64,000 bases of DNA from assembly GCF_018130385.1 (NCBI RefSeq), contig NZ_JAFCLU010000018.1:98037-162036 (forward strand), read 5' to 3'. Positions within the stretch are counted from its first letter, which is position 1. Each line of letters starts with the position of its first letter. The notes beneath the pieces were generated by a model. The model had not been told where the DNA came from. It saw nothing but the letters and a program-made list of their open reading frames with translations, and ran no database searches. This document shows, one piece after another, positions 24,589-34,142 of the stretch. The translations under genes were made by a program, and so were the position numbers. The DNA is from Bradyrhizobium sp. AUGA SZCCT0283. GTDB taxonomy: Bacteria > Pseudomonadota > Alphaproteobacteria > Rhizobiales > Xanthobacteraceae.

Positions 24589-25788
24589 TCAGGCAACGGC
24601 GGCCTTCGGCATCGCGACGACGTCGCGTCCCTTGAGCACTTCCATCGCCGCCAGTACGCCGCCGCCACGATGCGGCACCTTGGCGAGATCGAGACCCATC
24701 TCGACACCCGACAGCGTGCCCATCATCATCAGGTCGTTGAAGTGCCCGATATGACCGATCCGGAACACCTTGCCCTTGATCTTGTTCAGGCCGGTGCCGA
24801 GCGACATGTCGAAATTTTCCAGCACGACTTTTCGGAAATTATCGGCGTCATGGCCTTCCGGCATAACGACGCCGGTCAGCGCGGGCGAGTGTGCGCCCTG
24901 CTCCTGGCATTGCGTTTCCAGGCCCCACACCTTGGCGGCTGCGCGCGTCGCGGCGCTGTGGCGCTTGTGCCGCGCGAAGACATTCTCCAGCCCTTCCTCC
25001 TCGAGCATCTTGACCGCTTCACGCAAGCCGAACAGCAAATTGGTTGCGGGCGTATAGGGCCAGGTGCCTGCCTTGTTGATCGCGATGACTTCCTGCCAGT
25101 CCCAATAGGAGCGCATCGCGGGATTCGCCTTCGCAACCGCCAGCGCCTTTTCCGAGACGGCGTTGAAGCCGAGACCAGGCGGCAGCATCAGGCCCTTCTG
25201 CGACCCGGCGACCGAGACGTCGATGCCCCAGGCATCGTGCTCGTATTCCAGCGATCCGAGGCCGGAGATGGTGTCGACCATCAGCAGCGCGGGATGGTTG
25301 ACGCGGTCGAGAATTTTGCGGACGTCCTGCGGATGGGTGACGCAGCCGGTCGAGGTCTCGTTGTGGACCACACACACGGCCTTGATCTTGTGCGCCTTGT
25401 CGGCCGACAGCCGCGCCTCGATCTGCTCGAGGTCGGCGCCGTGACGCCAGTCACCGGGCAGGAAATCAACTTCGAGCTTGAACTTCTCGGCGATACCGCG
25501 CCACAGCACGGCGAACTGCCCGGTTTCCGCCATCAGCACCTTATCGCCGGGTTGCAGCGTATTGACGAGGGCTGCCTCCCAGGCGCCGGTGCCGGACGAC
25601 GGGTAGATGATCACCGGCTGCTTGGTGCGAAATACCCGCTGCATCGCGGCCAGCACAGCGTGGCCGACCTCGGCAAACTCGGGACCCCGGTGGTCCATGG
25701 TCGGCATGTCCATCGCGCGCAGCACCCGGTCCGGCACGTTGGTCGGTCCCGGAATCTGCAGAAAATGCCTTCCAGTATGCACGGTCAT
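24589..25788 (-). CDS. sgaA: Serine-glyoxylate aminotransferase (class V)
   Basis: A 399-residue PLP enzyme. GRHFLQIPGPTNVPDRVL and DHRGPEFAEV are the N-terminal signatures of serine-glyoxylate/alanine-glyoxylate aminotransferases. The PLP lysine is in VAGSQKGLMLPPG, and HNETSTGCVTHP and DTISGLGS are further conserved blocks. It converts serine and glyoxylate to hydroxypyruvate and glycine, as in the serine cycle or photorespiration-type glyoxylate disposal. GGAAGG lies upstream of the ATG at 25788. It is divergent from the FAD/Fe-S dehydrogenase (170 bases between), which fits shared control by a C2-acid signal. Confidence 0.92.
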   Translation of the reverse strand: MTVHTGRHFLQIPGPTNVPDRVLRAMDMPTMDHRGPEFAEVGHAVLAAMQRVFRTKQPVIIYPSSGTGAWEAALVNTLQPGDKVLMAETGQFAVLWRGIAEKFKLEVDFLPGDWRHGADLEQIEARLSADKAHKIKAVCVVHNETSTGCVTHPQDVRKILDRVNHPALLMVDTISGLGSLEYEHDAWGIDVSVAGSQKGLMLPPGLGFNAVSEKALAVAKANPAMRSYWDWQEVIAINKAGTWPYTPATNLLFGLREAVKMLEEEGLENVFARHKRHSAATRAAAKVWGLETQCQEQGAHSPALTGVVMPEGHDADNFRKVVLENFDMSLGTGLNKIKGKVFRIGHIGHFNDLMMMGTLSGVEMGLDLAKVPHRGGGVLAAMEVLKGRDVVAMPKAAVA

Positions 25789-25957
25789 GGGCGTCCTTCC
25801 CGGTATTGCCTTGGTTTCGCGAGACGGTCGAATATCACTATTTGGCGGGCTTGTCCCCCGCCCGGCGAAGGCCATCAATGATAAGAAGCAGGGCTTTGCC
25901 TTGCCAAGCCGGACCCCGGCAGGCAAGACACTGCCGGACATCCAAGAGAACAAGGTA

Positions 25958-28900
25958 ATGGCGGCAACAGGGGCCGAAAAACCACAGGAATCCGCTGAAA
26001 GCAGCGGCCTTGCCAGGCGTCTCGCCCGCGAGATGACGGGCGACGTTTTCTTCGACGCCTTCAACCGCGGGCGTTATGCGACCGATGCCTCGTTCTACCA
26101 GATCCTGCCCCTGGGCGTGGTGGTTCCCAGGACCATGGACGAGGCGCTGCGGGCGCTTTCCATCGCCAGGGACGAGGGCCGAATCGTCACCCCGCGCGGA
26201 GGCGGGACGTCGCAGTGCGGCCAGACCGTCAACGAGGGAATTGTCGTCGACTTCTCCAAGCATCTGAACCGCATCCTCTCGCTCGACGTCGAAAACCGCA
26301 TCTGCGTGGTCGAGCCAGGTATCGTGCTGGACGATCTCAACCGCCAGCTTAAAAAACACGGCCTCTGGTTTCCGGTGGACGTCTCCACCGCCTCGCGGGC
26401 CACCATCGGCGGCATGGCCGGCAACAATTCCTGCGGCGGCCGTTCGCTGCGCTATGGCACCATGCGCGACAACACGCTGTCGATGGATGCGGCGCTGGCC
26501 GACGGCACGCTCCTGCATTTCGGCGAGGTGCCGCGGGATCTGGCGCGGGTGAACTCGCCCCAGGGCGGGCTTGCGCTATTCCGGGACATGCTCGATCTCG
26601 GCGAGCGCGAGGCCGCCGAGATATCGGAGCGGTTTCCAAAGGTGCAGCGCCGCGTCGGCGGCTACAATCTCGATGCGCTGGTGCCGCGCAATGCGCCCAA
26701 CAACATGGCGCATCTGCTGGTCGGCTCGGAAGGCACGCTGGCCTTTACGACGCAAGTCGAGCTCAAGCTGTGGCCTGTCATCCGCAACAAGGTGCTGGGC
26801 GTCTGCCATTTCGGCAGTTTTTACGAGGCGATGGATGCGGCGCAGCATCTGGTGAAACTGCGGCCAATCGCGGTGGAACTGATCGACCGCACCATGATCG
26901 CGCTGGGGCGCGATATTGCGATGTTCAGGCCCGTGATCGAAGCGACCGTGCGGGGCGATCCCGACGCGCTGCTGATCGTCGAGTTCGCCGAGGAGGATCA
27001 GCCTGACAATCTGCGAAAGCTGAAACAGCTTTCGCAATTGATGTTGGATCTTGGATTCGGCTGGAACCATCCGCAGCGTAAATGGGGCGGCGTGGTTGAT
27101 GTCGTCGAACCCGCGACGCAGACGGCGATCGCGGATTTTCGTACCTCTGGCCTCAACGTGATGATGTCGATGAAGCAGGAGGGCAAGCCAGTCTCCTTTG
27201 TCGAGGATTGCGCCGTACCGCTGCCGCATCTCGCCGACTACACCGAGCGGCTCAACGCCATCTTCGCCAAGCATGGCACGCGCGGCACCATGTATGCCCA
27301 CGCCTCCGAAGGCTGCCTGCATGTGCGCCCGGTCCTGAATTTGAAGCTCGAAAAGGACGTCAAGGCGATGCGGGCCATCGCCGAAGAGACCTTCGAGATG
27401 GTGCGCGAGTACAAGGGCTCGCACTCCGGCGAGCATGGCGACGGGCTGGTTCGCTCCGAATTTCACGAAGCGATGTTCGGCTCCCGCATCGTTGCCGATT
27501 TCCGCGAGGTCAAGCAGCGCTTCGATCCGGACAATCTGCTCAATCCCGGCAAGATCGTCGATCCGCCAAAAATGGACGATCGTTCGTTGTTCCGTTATCA
27601 GCCGGACTATCGCGTTGGCGAATTCAAGACTGCGCTTGACTGGTCGGCCTATCCTGGCGCCGGCAGCGGCTTTCAGGGCGCGGTCGAGATGTGCAACAAC
27701 AACGGCGCCTGCCGGAAGCTCGAGGGCGGCGTGATGTGTCCGTCCTACCGCGCAACCCGCAATGAGAAGGACGTGACGCGAGGCCGCGCCAACACGCTGC
27801 GGCTGGCGATTTCCGGTCAGTTGGGTCCTGACGCGCTGGCCTCAGATGAAATGATGGACACGCTCAAACTCTGCGTATCCTGCAAGGCCTGCCGCCATGA
27901 ATGCCCGACCGGCGTCGACATGGCCAAGATGAAGATCGAGGTGCTGGCCGCACGTGCCGAGAAACATGGCCTGTCGCTGCGCGACCGGCTGGTCGGCTAC
28001 CTGCCGCGCTATGCGGATCTCGCGTCCCGCTTCGCGCCGCTCGCCAACTGGCGCAACAACAGTCCGTTGCTGCGTTCGCTGTTCGAGAAGTTTGCCGGCA
28101 TCAGCGCGCAGCGCGCCCTGCCCGCCTTCCGCTGCGACTTGTTCAGGCCCGATGCCGAGGTCTTCGGCCCGGCAGATGGCCGCGAGGTCGTGCTGTTCGC
28201 AGATACCTTCAACCGCATCTATGAGCGTGAGAATCTCGACGCCGCCTTGCGTGTTCTGGTTGAAGGCGGATATCGCGTGCATATTCCAAGACCCGCAGAC
28301 CGAGCCCGTCCGCTGTGTTGCGGGCGGACATTCCTCTCAGCCGGTCTGGTCGAACAGGCGCGCAGCGAACTGGACAGGCTGGTCGCGACCTACGGCCCAT
28401 TCGCCGCACGCGGCGTGCCGATCGTCGGGCTGGAGCCGAGCTGTCTCCTGACGCTTCGCGATGAACTGCTCTCGCTGCGCTCGGACAACGAGGCCAGGAG
28501 CATCAGCGCACACGCTTTGCTGTTCGAGGAATTTCTGGTTCGCGAGGCGGAAGCCGGCCGCCTGAAGCTTCCGCTTGGCGCCATGCCGACAAAAGCGCTG
28601 GTTCACGGCCACTGCCATCAAAAATCATTCGGCGCATTCAAGCCGGTCGAGAAGGTGCTGCGCCTCGTTCCTGATCTTAGCGTCGAAATCGTCGAGTCCA
28701 GCTGCTGCGGAATGGCAGGTGCGTTCGGCTACGGCGCCGATACCTATCAGGCCTCGATGGAAATGGCGGAGCTTTCGCTGCTGCCGGCGGTACGCCGCGC
28801 CGACACCACTACGCTGGTCGTCGCGGACGGCACCTCTTGCCGGCACCAAATCAAAGATGGCACGAACCGTGCAGCCCTTCACGTCGCGCGTGTGCTGGCG

Positions 28901-28969
28901 ATGAGCCTCGACCGCGCACGAACCAATTCAAACCCATCCCCTGTTACAAAGGACGCAATCCATGGCTGA
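25958..28969 (+). CDS. Fused FAD-linked oxidase / Fe-S dehydrogenase (D-2-hydroxyacid type)
   Basis: A 1003-residue fusion. The N-terminal half is a VAO-type FAD domain (TPRGGGTSQCGQTVNEGIVV, MAGNNSCGGRSLRYG, then an FAD-oxidase C-domain with SGEHGDGLVRSEF). Next is a ferredoxin-like part with CVSCKACRHECPTG plus CNNNGACRKLEGGVMCPSYR. The end is a CCG domain with CCGRTF and SSCCGMAGAFGY. This layout matches the large D-lactate/D-2-hydroxyglutarate dehydrogenases (YdiJ-like), which pass electrons to the quinone pool. Next to sgaA and a GlcG gene, a glycolate-type substrate is also possible. The start at 25958 has AAGGT just upstream. The stop overlaps the next gene by eight bases. Confidence 0.9.
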   Translation: MAATGAEKPQESAESSGLARRLAREMTGDVFFDAFNRGRYATDASFYQILPLGVVVPRTMDEALRALSIARDEGRIVTPRGGGTSQCGQTVNEGIVVDFSKHLNRILSLDVENRICVVEPGIVLDDLNRQLKKHGLWFPVDVSTASRATIGGMAGNNSCGGRSLRYGTMRDNTLSMDAALADGTLLHFGEVPRDLARVNSPQGGLALFRDMLDLGEREAAEISERFPKVQRRVGGYNLDALVPRNAPNNMAHLLVGSEGTLAFTTQVELKLWPVIRNKVLGVCHFGSFYEAMDAAQHLVKLRPIAVELIDRTMIALGRDIAMFRPVIEATVRGDPDALLIVEFAEEDQPDNLRKLKQLSQLMLDLGFGWNHPQRKWGGVVDVVEPATQTAIADFRTSGLNVMMSMKQEGKPVSFVEDCAVPLPHLADYTERLNAIFAKHGTRGTMYAHASEGCLHVRPVLNLKLEKDVKAMRAIAEETFEMVREYKGSHSGEHGDGLVRSEFHEAMFGSRIVADFREVKQRFDPDNLLNPGKIVDPPKMDDRSLFRYQPDYRVGEFKTALDWSAYPGAGSGFQGAVEMCNNNGACRKLEGGVMCPSYRATRNEKDVTRGRANTLRLAISGQLGPDALASDEMMDTLKLCVSCKACRHECPTGVDMAKMKIEVLAARAEKHGLSLRDRLVGYLPRYADLASRFAPLANWRNNSPLLRSLFEKFAGISAQRALPAFRCDLFRPDAEVFGPADGREVVLFADTFNRIYERENLDAALRVLVEGGYRVHIPRPADRARPLCCGRTFLSAGLVEQARSELDRLVATYGPFAARGVPIVGLEPSCLLTLRDELLSLRSDNEARSISAHALLFEEFLVREAEAGRLKLPLGAMPTKALVHGHCHQKSFGAFKPVEKVLRLVPDLSVEIVESSCCGMAGAFGYGADTYQASMEMAELSLLPAVRRADTTTLVVADGTSCRHQIKDGTNRAALHVARVLAMSLDRARTNSNPSPVTKDAIHG

Positions 28970-29390
28970 ACTCACCCTCGACGTTGCCCGCAAGATTCTC
29001 GATGCCGCCCTCGCCAAGGGCGTCGAGAAGAAACTGAAGCCCCTCGTCATCACCATTCTGGATGCCCGCGGCTGCGTGAAGGTCACAGCGGCGCAGGATG
29101 GCACCAGCCTGATGCGGGCCGAAATCGCGCACGGCAAGGCCTATGGCGCGCTTGCGATGGGCATGGGGTCGCGGGCGTTGTTCCAGCGCGCCCAGGAGCA
29201 GGCCTATTTCGTCGGCGCGGTGAATGCGCTGGCGCAGGGACGTTTGGTGCCGGTGCCCGGCGGCGTGCTGATCCAGGGCGATGGAGGCCTGCTCGGCGCC
29301 GTCGGCGTCAGCGGCGACACGTCCGACAATGACGAGATTTGCGCCGTCGCGGGCATCGAAGCCGCGGGACTGAAAGCAAACGCCGGATAG
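28962..29390 (+). CDS. GlcG/HbpS-family protein
   Basis: A 142-residue GlcG-like domain (ARKILDAALAKGVEKKLKPL, ILDARGCVKVTAAQDG, PVPGGVLIQ, GAVGVSGDTSDNDE). Family members are often encoded with glycolate oxidase or other hydroxyacid dehydrogenases, and some bind haem or cobalamin. The ATG lies inside the end of the dehydrogenase gene (8-base overlap), so translation is coupled and the two probably work in one pathway. Its exact role is unknown. Confidence 0.88.
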   Translation: MAELTLDVARKILDAALAKGVEKKLKPLVITILDARGCVKVTAAQDGTSLMRAEIAHGKAYGALAMGMGSRALFQRAQEQAYFVGAVNALAQGRLVPVPGGVLIQGDGGLLGAVGVSGDTSDNDEICAVAGIEAAGLKANAG

Positions 29391-29430
29391 TCGCGAAACC
29401 GCACCGGCCGGCAGTCGATCGGATTAACGA

Positions 29431-30429
29431 ATGGATGACGAGTTCAAGCAAAAGCTTCTGGAGCGGCTGAAGGCGATCGAGCAACGACTCGATACGCTCG
29501 AAGCCGACCAGAGCCAACTCAGGGAGGCCTATGCGAGATCGCGCGCGCATTTGAGAAGATTGTGGCTGCGTCCGCCGATGTGGACATTCGAGCAGCACCC
29601 GCCTCGGCCTCTCGATCTGAGCAAGCTGCCCGCCGCGCCAGCCCTGCCGAAACGGCCTCCCCGCATCGCCATCGTCACGCCGAGCCTCAATCATGGCCGC
29701 TTCCTGCGGGCCACCATCGACAGCGTGCTCCACCAGGACTATCCACGATTGTTCTACCATGTGCAGGACGGCGCTTCCGCCGACGAAACGGTCGATATCC
29801 TCAGGAGCTATGGCGACCGGATTTCCTGGCGCAGCGAGGCAGACGGCGGGCAATCGGACGCGGTCAACAAGGGCTTCCAAGGTGTCGATTGCGACATCAT
29901 GGCCTACCTGAACAGCGATGACATGTTGGTGCCGGGAACGCTCGCCTGCGTCGCCAACTTCTTCGATCAGCGGCCGGAGGTCGATTTCGTTTATGGGCAC
30001 CGCATCTTCATCGACTACGCCGGGTCCGAAATCGGCCGCGCCGTGTTTCCGGCGCATGATGGCGAGGCCCTCAAATATGCCGGCTACGTGCCACAGGAAA
30101 CCATGTTCTGGCGCCGGCGCGTGTGGGACAAGATCGGACCGATAGATAGCCAGCTTCACTACGCGCTGGACTGGGACTTCATGCTCCGCGCCGAGGCCGC
30201 GGGTTTCGAACTGGTGCGGTTGCGGCGTTTTCTTGCCTGCTTCCGTGTCCACGACGAGCAGAAAACAACGAAGAGCTATGAGCGCGGGCGGGAGGAGATG
30301 CAGAAGCTGCGCCGCAGATCACTTGGGCGCGTCCCGAGCCAGATCGAGATCTACCGCGCGATGATGCCGTACCTGATGCGACAATTTGTATTTCACTGGA
30401 GTTACCGGCTGGGCCTCATAAAACAATGA
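29431..30429 (+). CDS. Family 2 glycosyltransferase
   Basis: A 332-residue protein. Residues 1-60 form a charged coiled coil. The GT-A domain follows: IAIVTPSLNHGRFLRATIDS, QDGASADETVDIL, SEADGGQSDAVNKG and the metal-binding DxD-type LNSDDMLVPG. ALDWDFMLRAEAAG is the usual acceptor-side block. It should add a sugar to a surface polysaccharide. It ends exactly where the Wzt gene on the other strand ends (30429/30430), so no spacer is left for a separate terminator. It is probably part of the polysaccharide group 29.4-33.7 kb. Confidence 0.9.
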   Translation: MDDEFKQKLLERLKAIEQRLDTLEADQSQLREAYARSRAHLRRLWLRPPMWTFEQHPPRPLDLSKLPAAPALPKRPPRIAIVTPSLNHGRFLRATIDSVLHQDYPRLFYHVQDGASADETVDILRSYGDRISWRSEADGGQSDAVNKGFQGVDCDIMAYLNSDDMLVPGTLACVANFFDQRPEVDFVYGHRIFIDYAGSEIGRAVFPAHDGEALKYAGYVPQETMFWRRRVWDKIGPIDSQLHYALDWDFMLRAEAAGFELVRLRRFLACFRVHDEQKTTKSYERGREEMQKLRRRSLGRVPSQIEIYRAMMPYLMRQFVFHWSYRLGLIKQ

Positions 30430-31224
30430 TCAGTGGGCGTCGCCTTTCGAAACAAAGGTTTGGTATCGTCTGACGACCTCATTGATCGGACCCATTTCCC
30501 TGATCGATCCGCGGTCGAGCCAGATGCCTGTGGTGCACCAGCGGCTGCATAGATCGAGATTATGCGAGGCCAATACCATGACGCTCGCACGCTCGACGAA
30601 ACTGCGGACACGCGTTTCCGCCCTGGCCATGAAGTGGGCGTCCCCGGCCAATATCCATTCGTCCATCAATAGAATTTCGGGTTCGAAACAGGTCGCGACC
30701 GCAAAGCTGAGCCGCAATATCATCCCGGCCGAATAGGTTCGCACCGGCATCTCGAGATAGTCGCCGAGTTCGGTAAATTCCACAATTTCGGGCATCCGCC
30801 GCTCGATCTCGGCCGGCGTCAAGCCGAGCAGCAGCGCGCGCAGATGAATATTGTCGAAGCCGCTCAGATCGGTGTCGATCCCGAGATTGATATCGAACAT
30901 CGGCGAAATCCGCCCGCGCGTGACGACCTTCCCTTGAACGGGCTCGTAGATTCCGGCGATCGCTCGCAGCAAGGTCGTCTTCCCGGCGCCGTTGGCGCCG
31001 AGCAGCGCCAGGCGATCTCCGGCGGCAAGCGAAAACGACACCTCGCGCAATGCCTCGATCACCATCTGATCGCCGGCATCAGTGCCGATCCGGCCCGCTG
31101 AGCCATGGAACAACATACGCTTCTTCAGGGATCGCGACCCACCCTGGTAGACCGGAAAAGAAATCATCACCCGCTCAAGGCTAACGATTGCGCCTGCATC
31201 GGATTGCCTCGTCATATCAATCAT
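30430..31224 (-). CDS. wzt: Polysaccharide export ABC transporter, ATP-binding subunit (Wzt type)
   Basis: A 264-residue ATPase. Walker A GANGAGKTTLL, signature YSAGMILRLSFAVA, Walker B ILLMDEWILAGD and the H-loop SHN are all present. SLKKRMLF near residue 30 is typical of Wzt/TagH-type proteins. There is no C-terminal carbohydrate-binding domain, as in KpsT/RfbE-like short forms. The ATG at 31224 overlaps the TGA of the permease gene (ATGA). The upstream in-frame extension to 31773 is rejected because it runs antisense-like through the permease. Confidence 0.9.
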   Translation of the reverse strand: MIDMTRQSDAGAIVSLERVMISFPVYQGGSRSLKKRMLFHGSAGRIGTDAGDQMVIEALREVSFSLAAGDRLALLGANGAGKTTLLRAIAGIYEPVQGKVVTRGRISPMFDINLGIDTDLSGFDNIHLRALLLGLTPAEIERRMPEIVEFTELGDYLEMPVRTYSAGMILRLSFAVATCFEPEILLMDEWILAGDAHFMARAETRVRSFVERASVMVLASHNLDLCSRWCTTGIWLDRGSIREMGPINEVVRRYQTFVSKGDAH

Positions 31225-32054
31225 ATCCAGTAGGCAATTCTGGCGCGGAAGCGCAGAAAGAGACAGCTCGCCACCAGACCATTGATCGCAGTGATGGCGA
31301 GCGTCACCCAAAGCGTCAACGCGGACGGGAGCACGCCAAGCAACGGGGCACGTACGATCTCGATCAGGTGAAAGAACGGGTTTGCCTGTGCAAGATACGA
31401 TTGTGGACCCAGCAAGTCCGGTGTCCAGATAATCGGCGTGACCAGAAACAGAATTTGCGCGAGACTTGCCAAAATGCGGGGGATATCCCGAAACCGCGCG
31501 GAAGCCATTCCAATGGTCAAGCTCGCGAACGCGGCGTTGATCACGAGCAGCACAAGACCGGGAATAGCGCACAGCGCGACAGCCCCGGGCCAGATCTGAA
31601 AATAAAGAAGCAGGACGACGTAGATCGGAAGATCGTGTGCAACAAGCGCAACCTTGCCGAATACGAAGCGGCAAACGTAGAGCAGATAAGGCAGGCGGAT
31701 CTGCTTGATGTAACTCTCGGAGCCCGAGAACAGACTGCCGGCATCCAGCATGACAGAGCTGATGAAGCCCCAAGCGATAAGCCCTGCACAGACATAGGGC
31801 ATCAGCTGTGCGACCGGCAGTTTGAAGATTTGCGAGTAGACCAGTCCGAGCGCAATGACCGTGATTGCGATGTTTACAGTCGACCAGAACGGCCCAAGGG
31901 TCGAGCGCCGGTACCGGTAAAGGATGTCATTCCAGCCAAGCCTCGTCCAGAGCGGCCAGAACCCGACCGCAGCAGTGAGATCCGCGGCCGCGAGGGCAAA
32001 CTGGCGATTTCGCTGATTTCCCGCCGGCAACGTCGAACGTCCTTCAGAATACAC
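31221..32054 (-). CDS. wzm: Polysaccharide export ABC transporter, permease (Wzm type)
   Basis: A 277-residue ABC-2 type permease with six hydrophobic segments. It has the N-terminal WTRLGWNDILYRYRRSTLGP block, then FWSTVNIAITVIALGLVYSQ and a late TPIIWTPDLLG. Together with Wzt it exports a lipid-linked polysaccharide or O-antigen across the inner membrane. The stop is coupled to the wzt start. The two genes lie between divergent glycosyltransferases and form an export module. Confidence 0.9.
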   Translation of the reverse strand: MYSEGRSTLPAGNQRNRQFALAAADLTAAVGFWPLWTRLGWNDILYRYRRSTLGPFWSTVNIAITVIALGLVYSQIFKLPVAQLMPYVCAGLIAWGFISSVMLDAGSLFSGSESYIKQIRLPYLLYVCRFVFGKVALVAHDLPIYVVLLLYFQIWPGAVALCAIPGLVLLVINAAFASLTIGMASARFRDIPRILASLAQILFLVTPIIWTPDLLGPQSYLAQANPFFHLIEIVRAPLLGVLPSALTLWVTLAITAINGLVASCLFLRFRARIAYWI

Positions 32055-32204
32055 CGGAACCTACCATGGCCCAAAAACCCATCCTATCGTAAAATCGGGC
32101 CCAATCCGCGGTTTCGACATGATGGCCAATGTGGAAGGATGAGACATGAAGCGAAATCAAACTTGGGGAATGCCTCGATGATTTTCGCAGTATGAGACCA
32201 TCAT

Positions 32205-33695
32205 ATGTCCTTTGATCCCGACGACGCAGCGCTCTACCCTCCGGTCTTTTCAATCATCATCCCGCTCGAATTTCACCGCGGCCAATGGGAGCATTGCTGG
32301 AAAGGCTGGAACGACCAGACCATCGCCCGATCGATGTACGAAACGATACTTGTCGTTCCGCCTGGTTTCCAGCAGCGGGACCTGCTGAAGGAATTTTCCG
32401 CTGACCGCGTGGAATTTTCCGAACACTCGCACGACATCGGCTTGTGCCACGCGGGTGCGGCAAAGGCGCAGGCAAAATATCTGATCTTTACGGAAGCGCA
32501 CTGCCGGCCGGAGCCGGATGTACTCGAGAAGTGCCTGCAAGCCATTCACGACAATCCCGATTGGGCGGGGTTTTCCTGTCGCTCCGTGCCCATTACCCAT
32601 AATCGACTGTCAAGAGCCGAAGCCGCGATGTACATGGCCGACATTGAATACGCCATGCACGATCATCCCTGGCGAAGAATCCTCGACCAGTGTTTCGTAA
32701 CAAAGCGCGACGCCTACGAGAATTGCGCCGGCTTTCGGCCCGAGCTCGGACATTTCGCAGAATGGGTGCTTGCCGCCAGTTACTTTCGGTGCGGCTACAA
32801 GCTCGGTTACTTTCCGGAAGCACGATTCCATCACTATTACACGGGTTCGCTTGCTGAGCTACGCGAGTTCACCCTCGACTTCGTCGCCGGCGAGATTCGC
32901 TATTTCAGTGAACTACCCGCTACGCCCGACGGCCTTTTGGAGCCACCGCTCGAATGGATGTGCCAGGGAAACTTCGATCGCGGTACGGCACGATCAATCC
33001 TGGAAATCGCCGTGAAATCTCTTTGGCCGCCGCCCCGACGCTTCGCGCGTCATTTTCAACATTCCATCGGCAAGATTGCACGCTGGATCGTTCCGGCGAT
33101 TTTTGGCGATCAGGTAGCCCGCGGTATCGCCAAGGCCCATGTCGTGTGGGCGCAGACAGGCCTGCTGCTCGCCCGTGCGGTCGGTTCGGAGAGTATGCTA
33201 AACACGCGATTCAAGGATTACATCGCAGCCCTCATCGCGGCTCAAAGACTTGCTGTCATCGGCAAACTGCGCCGGGCCGGACGAGAGCGACAAGACATTG
33301 AACAAGACATTGAAGACGTTGTTGAGGCGAGCCCTGACGTCTTTGCGCCGGGCCACACGGGTTTCTATCCAATCGAACAATACCAGGGGCATCAGTTTCG
33401 GTGGAGCGATACGGCGGCCGCAATGCTGATTTCGGTATCCGCTGGCACGCGCCAAATCCGGATCAACTGCCTTCCAGTCCGCGATCTCACAAGTCCGATC
33501 TGCGACCTCCGGTTCTATCTGGATGGCGCGTGCATTCCGCCCCGCCAACTGAGGACGGAAAAGCAGCGCGTCAGCATCGATCTCAACGCTGCCACACCGA
33601 GAGTCCTCACGCTGGGCTGGACATGCGTACCACTGCGTGCACCTGCAGATTCCCGCAGGTTGGGGCTGGCCATCAAGGGCCTCGAACTGGCCTGA
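32205..33695 (+). CDS. Glycosyltransferase family 2-like protein
   Basis: A 496-residue protein. The GT-A core (FSIIIPLEFHRGQWEHCWKG, FTEAHCRPEPDVL, then an ADIEYAMHDHPW region) occupies about residues 1-270. It is followed by a helical linker (FQHSIGKIARWIVPAIF) and a beta-rich C-terminal domain that could bind glycan (ending RRLGLAIKGLELA). It probably builds the glycan exported by Wzm/Wzt. It is divergent from wzm with 150 bases between. A ribosome site is not evident, but the frame and composition are consistent throughout. Confidence 0.82.
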   Translation: MSFDPDDAALYPPVFSIIIPLEFHRGQWEHCWKGWNDQTIARSMYETILVVPPGFQQRDLLKEFSADRVEFSEHSHDIGLCHAGAAKAQAKYLIFTEAHCRPEPDVLEKCLQAIHDNPDWAGFSCRSVPITHNRLSRAEAAMYMADIEYAMHDHPWRRILDQCFVTKRDAYENCAGFRPELGHFAEWVLAASYFRCGYKLGYFPEARFHHYYTGSLAELREFTLDFVAGEIRYFSELPATPDGLLEPPLEWMCQGNFDRGTARSILEIAVKSLWPPPRRFARHFQHSIGKIARWIVPAIFGDQVARGIAKAHVVWAQTGLLLARAVGSESMLNTRFKDYIAALIAAQRLAVIGKLRRAGRERQDIEQDIEDVVEASPDVFAPGHTGFYPIEQYQGHQFRWSDTAAAMLISVSAGTRQIRINCLPVRDLTSPICDLRFYLDGACIPPRQLRTEKQRVSIDLNAATPRVLTLGWTCVPLRAPADSRRLGLAIKGLELA

Positions 33696-33705
33696 GGGTC
33701 CCGGG

Positions 33706-34058
33706 CTATTTTCCGGGCCAGGACGGTTTGCGTTTCTCGCCGAAGGCTTTCAGTCCTTCCTTGGCGTCTTCCGTCATCGCCAGCAACGCGATCTGGCTTT
33801 CGGTATAGGCGATGCTTTCGTCGAACGACATCGAGGCGATCGCCCGCATGGCATATTTACCGCGCCGGATCGCGGTCGGCGACTTGTCGACGATGCGGCT
33901 GACCAGCCAGTCGACCTTGGCGTCCAGTTCGGCCGAAGGCACCACGTAGTTCAAAAGCCCGGCAGCCTGCGCCGTGTGCGCGTCGAACGGCTCGCCGGTC
34001 AGCGACCATTCGCGGACCAGCCGCTTAGGTCCGATCGACTGCAACAAGGCGGTGCTGT
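33706..34058 (-). pseudogene. C-terminal half of an enoyl-CoA hydratase, 5' part lost
   Basis: About 115 residues with clear crotonase C-terminal homology: STALLQSIGPKRLVREWSLT, then GEPFDAHTAQAAGLLNYVVP, and an end KAFGEKRKPSWPGK. The first half (about 140 residues, including the oxyanion hole) is missing. Similarity stops abruptly at about 34058, inside a perfect inverted repeat (34051-34079). A TTG at 34047 could start a short product, but it would lack the active site. This marks a recombination breakpoint on the edge of the conjugation island. Confidence 0.8.
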
Positions 34059-34079
34059 CCCAATTAGACGGACAGCACC
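34051..34079. repeat. Perfect 10-bp inverted repeat at a gene breakpoint
   Basis: GGTGCTGTCC, nine bases, GGACAGCACC. The left arm, read on the minus strand, is part of the old hydratase coding sequence. The right arm is its mirror in foreign sequence, so the junction looks like a fold-back or target-site event. Confidence 0.75.
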
Positions 34080-34142
34080 TAATTCACGTTGGGAACGGAT
34101 TGCGACCGTTGCACGAACTTTCCTCAGCAACCGAGGATGCGC

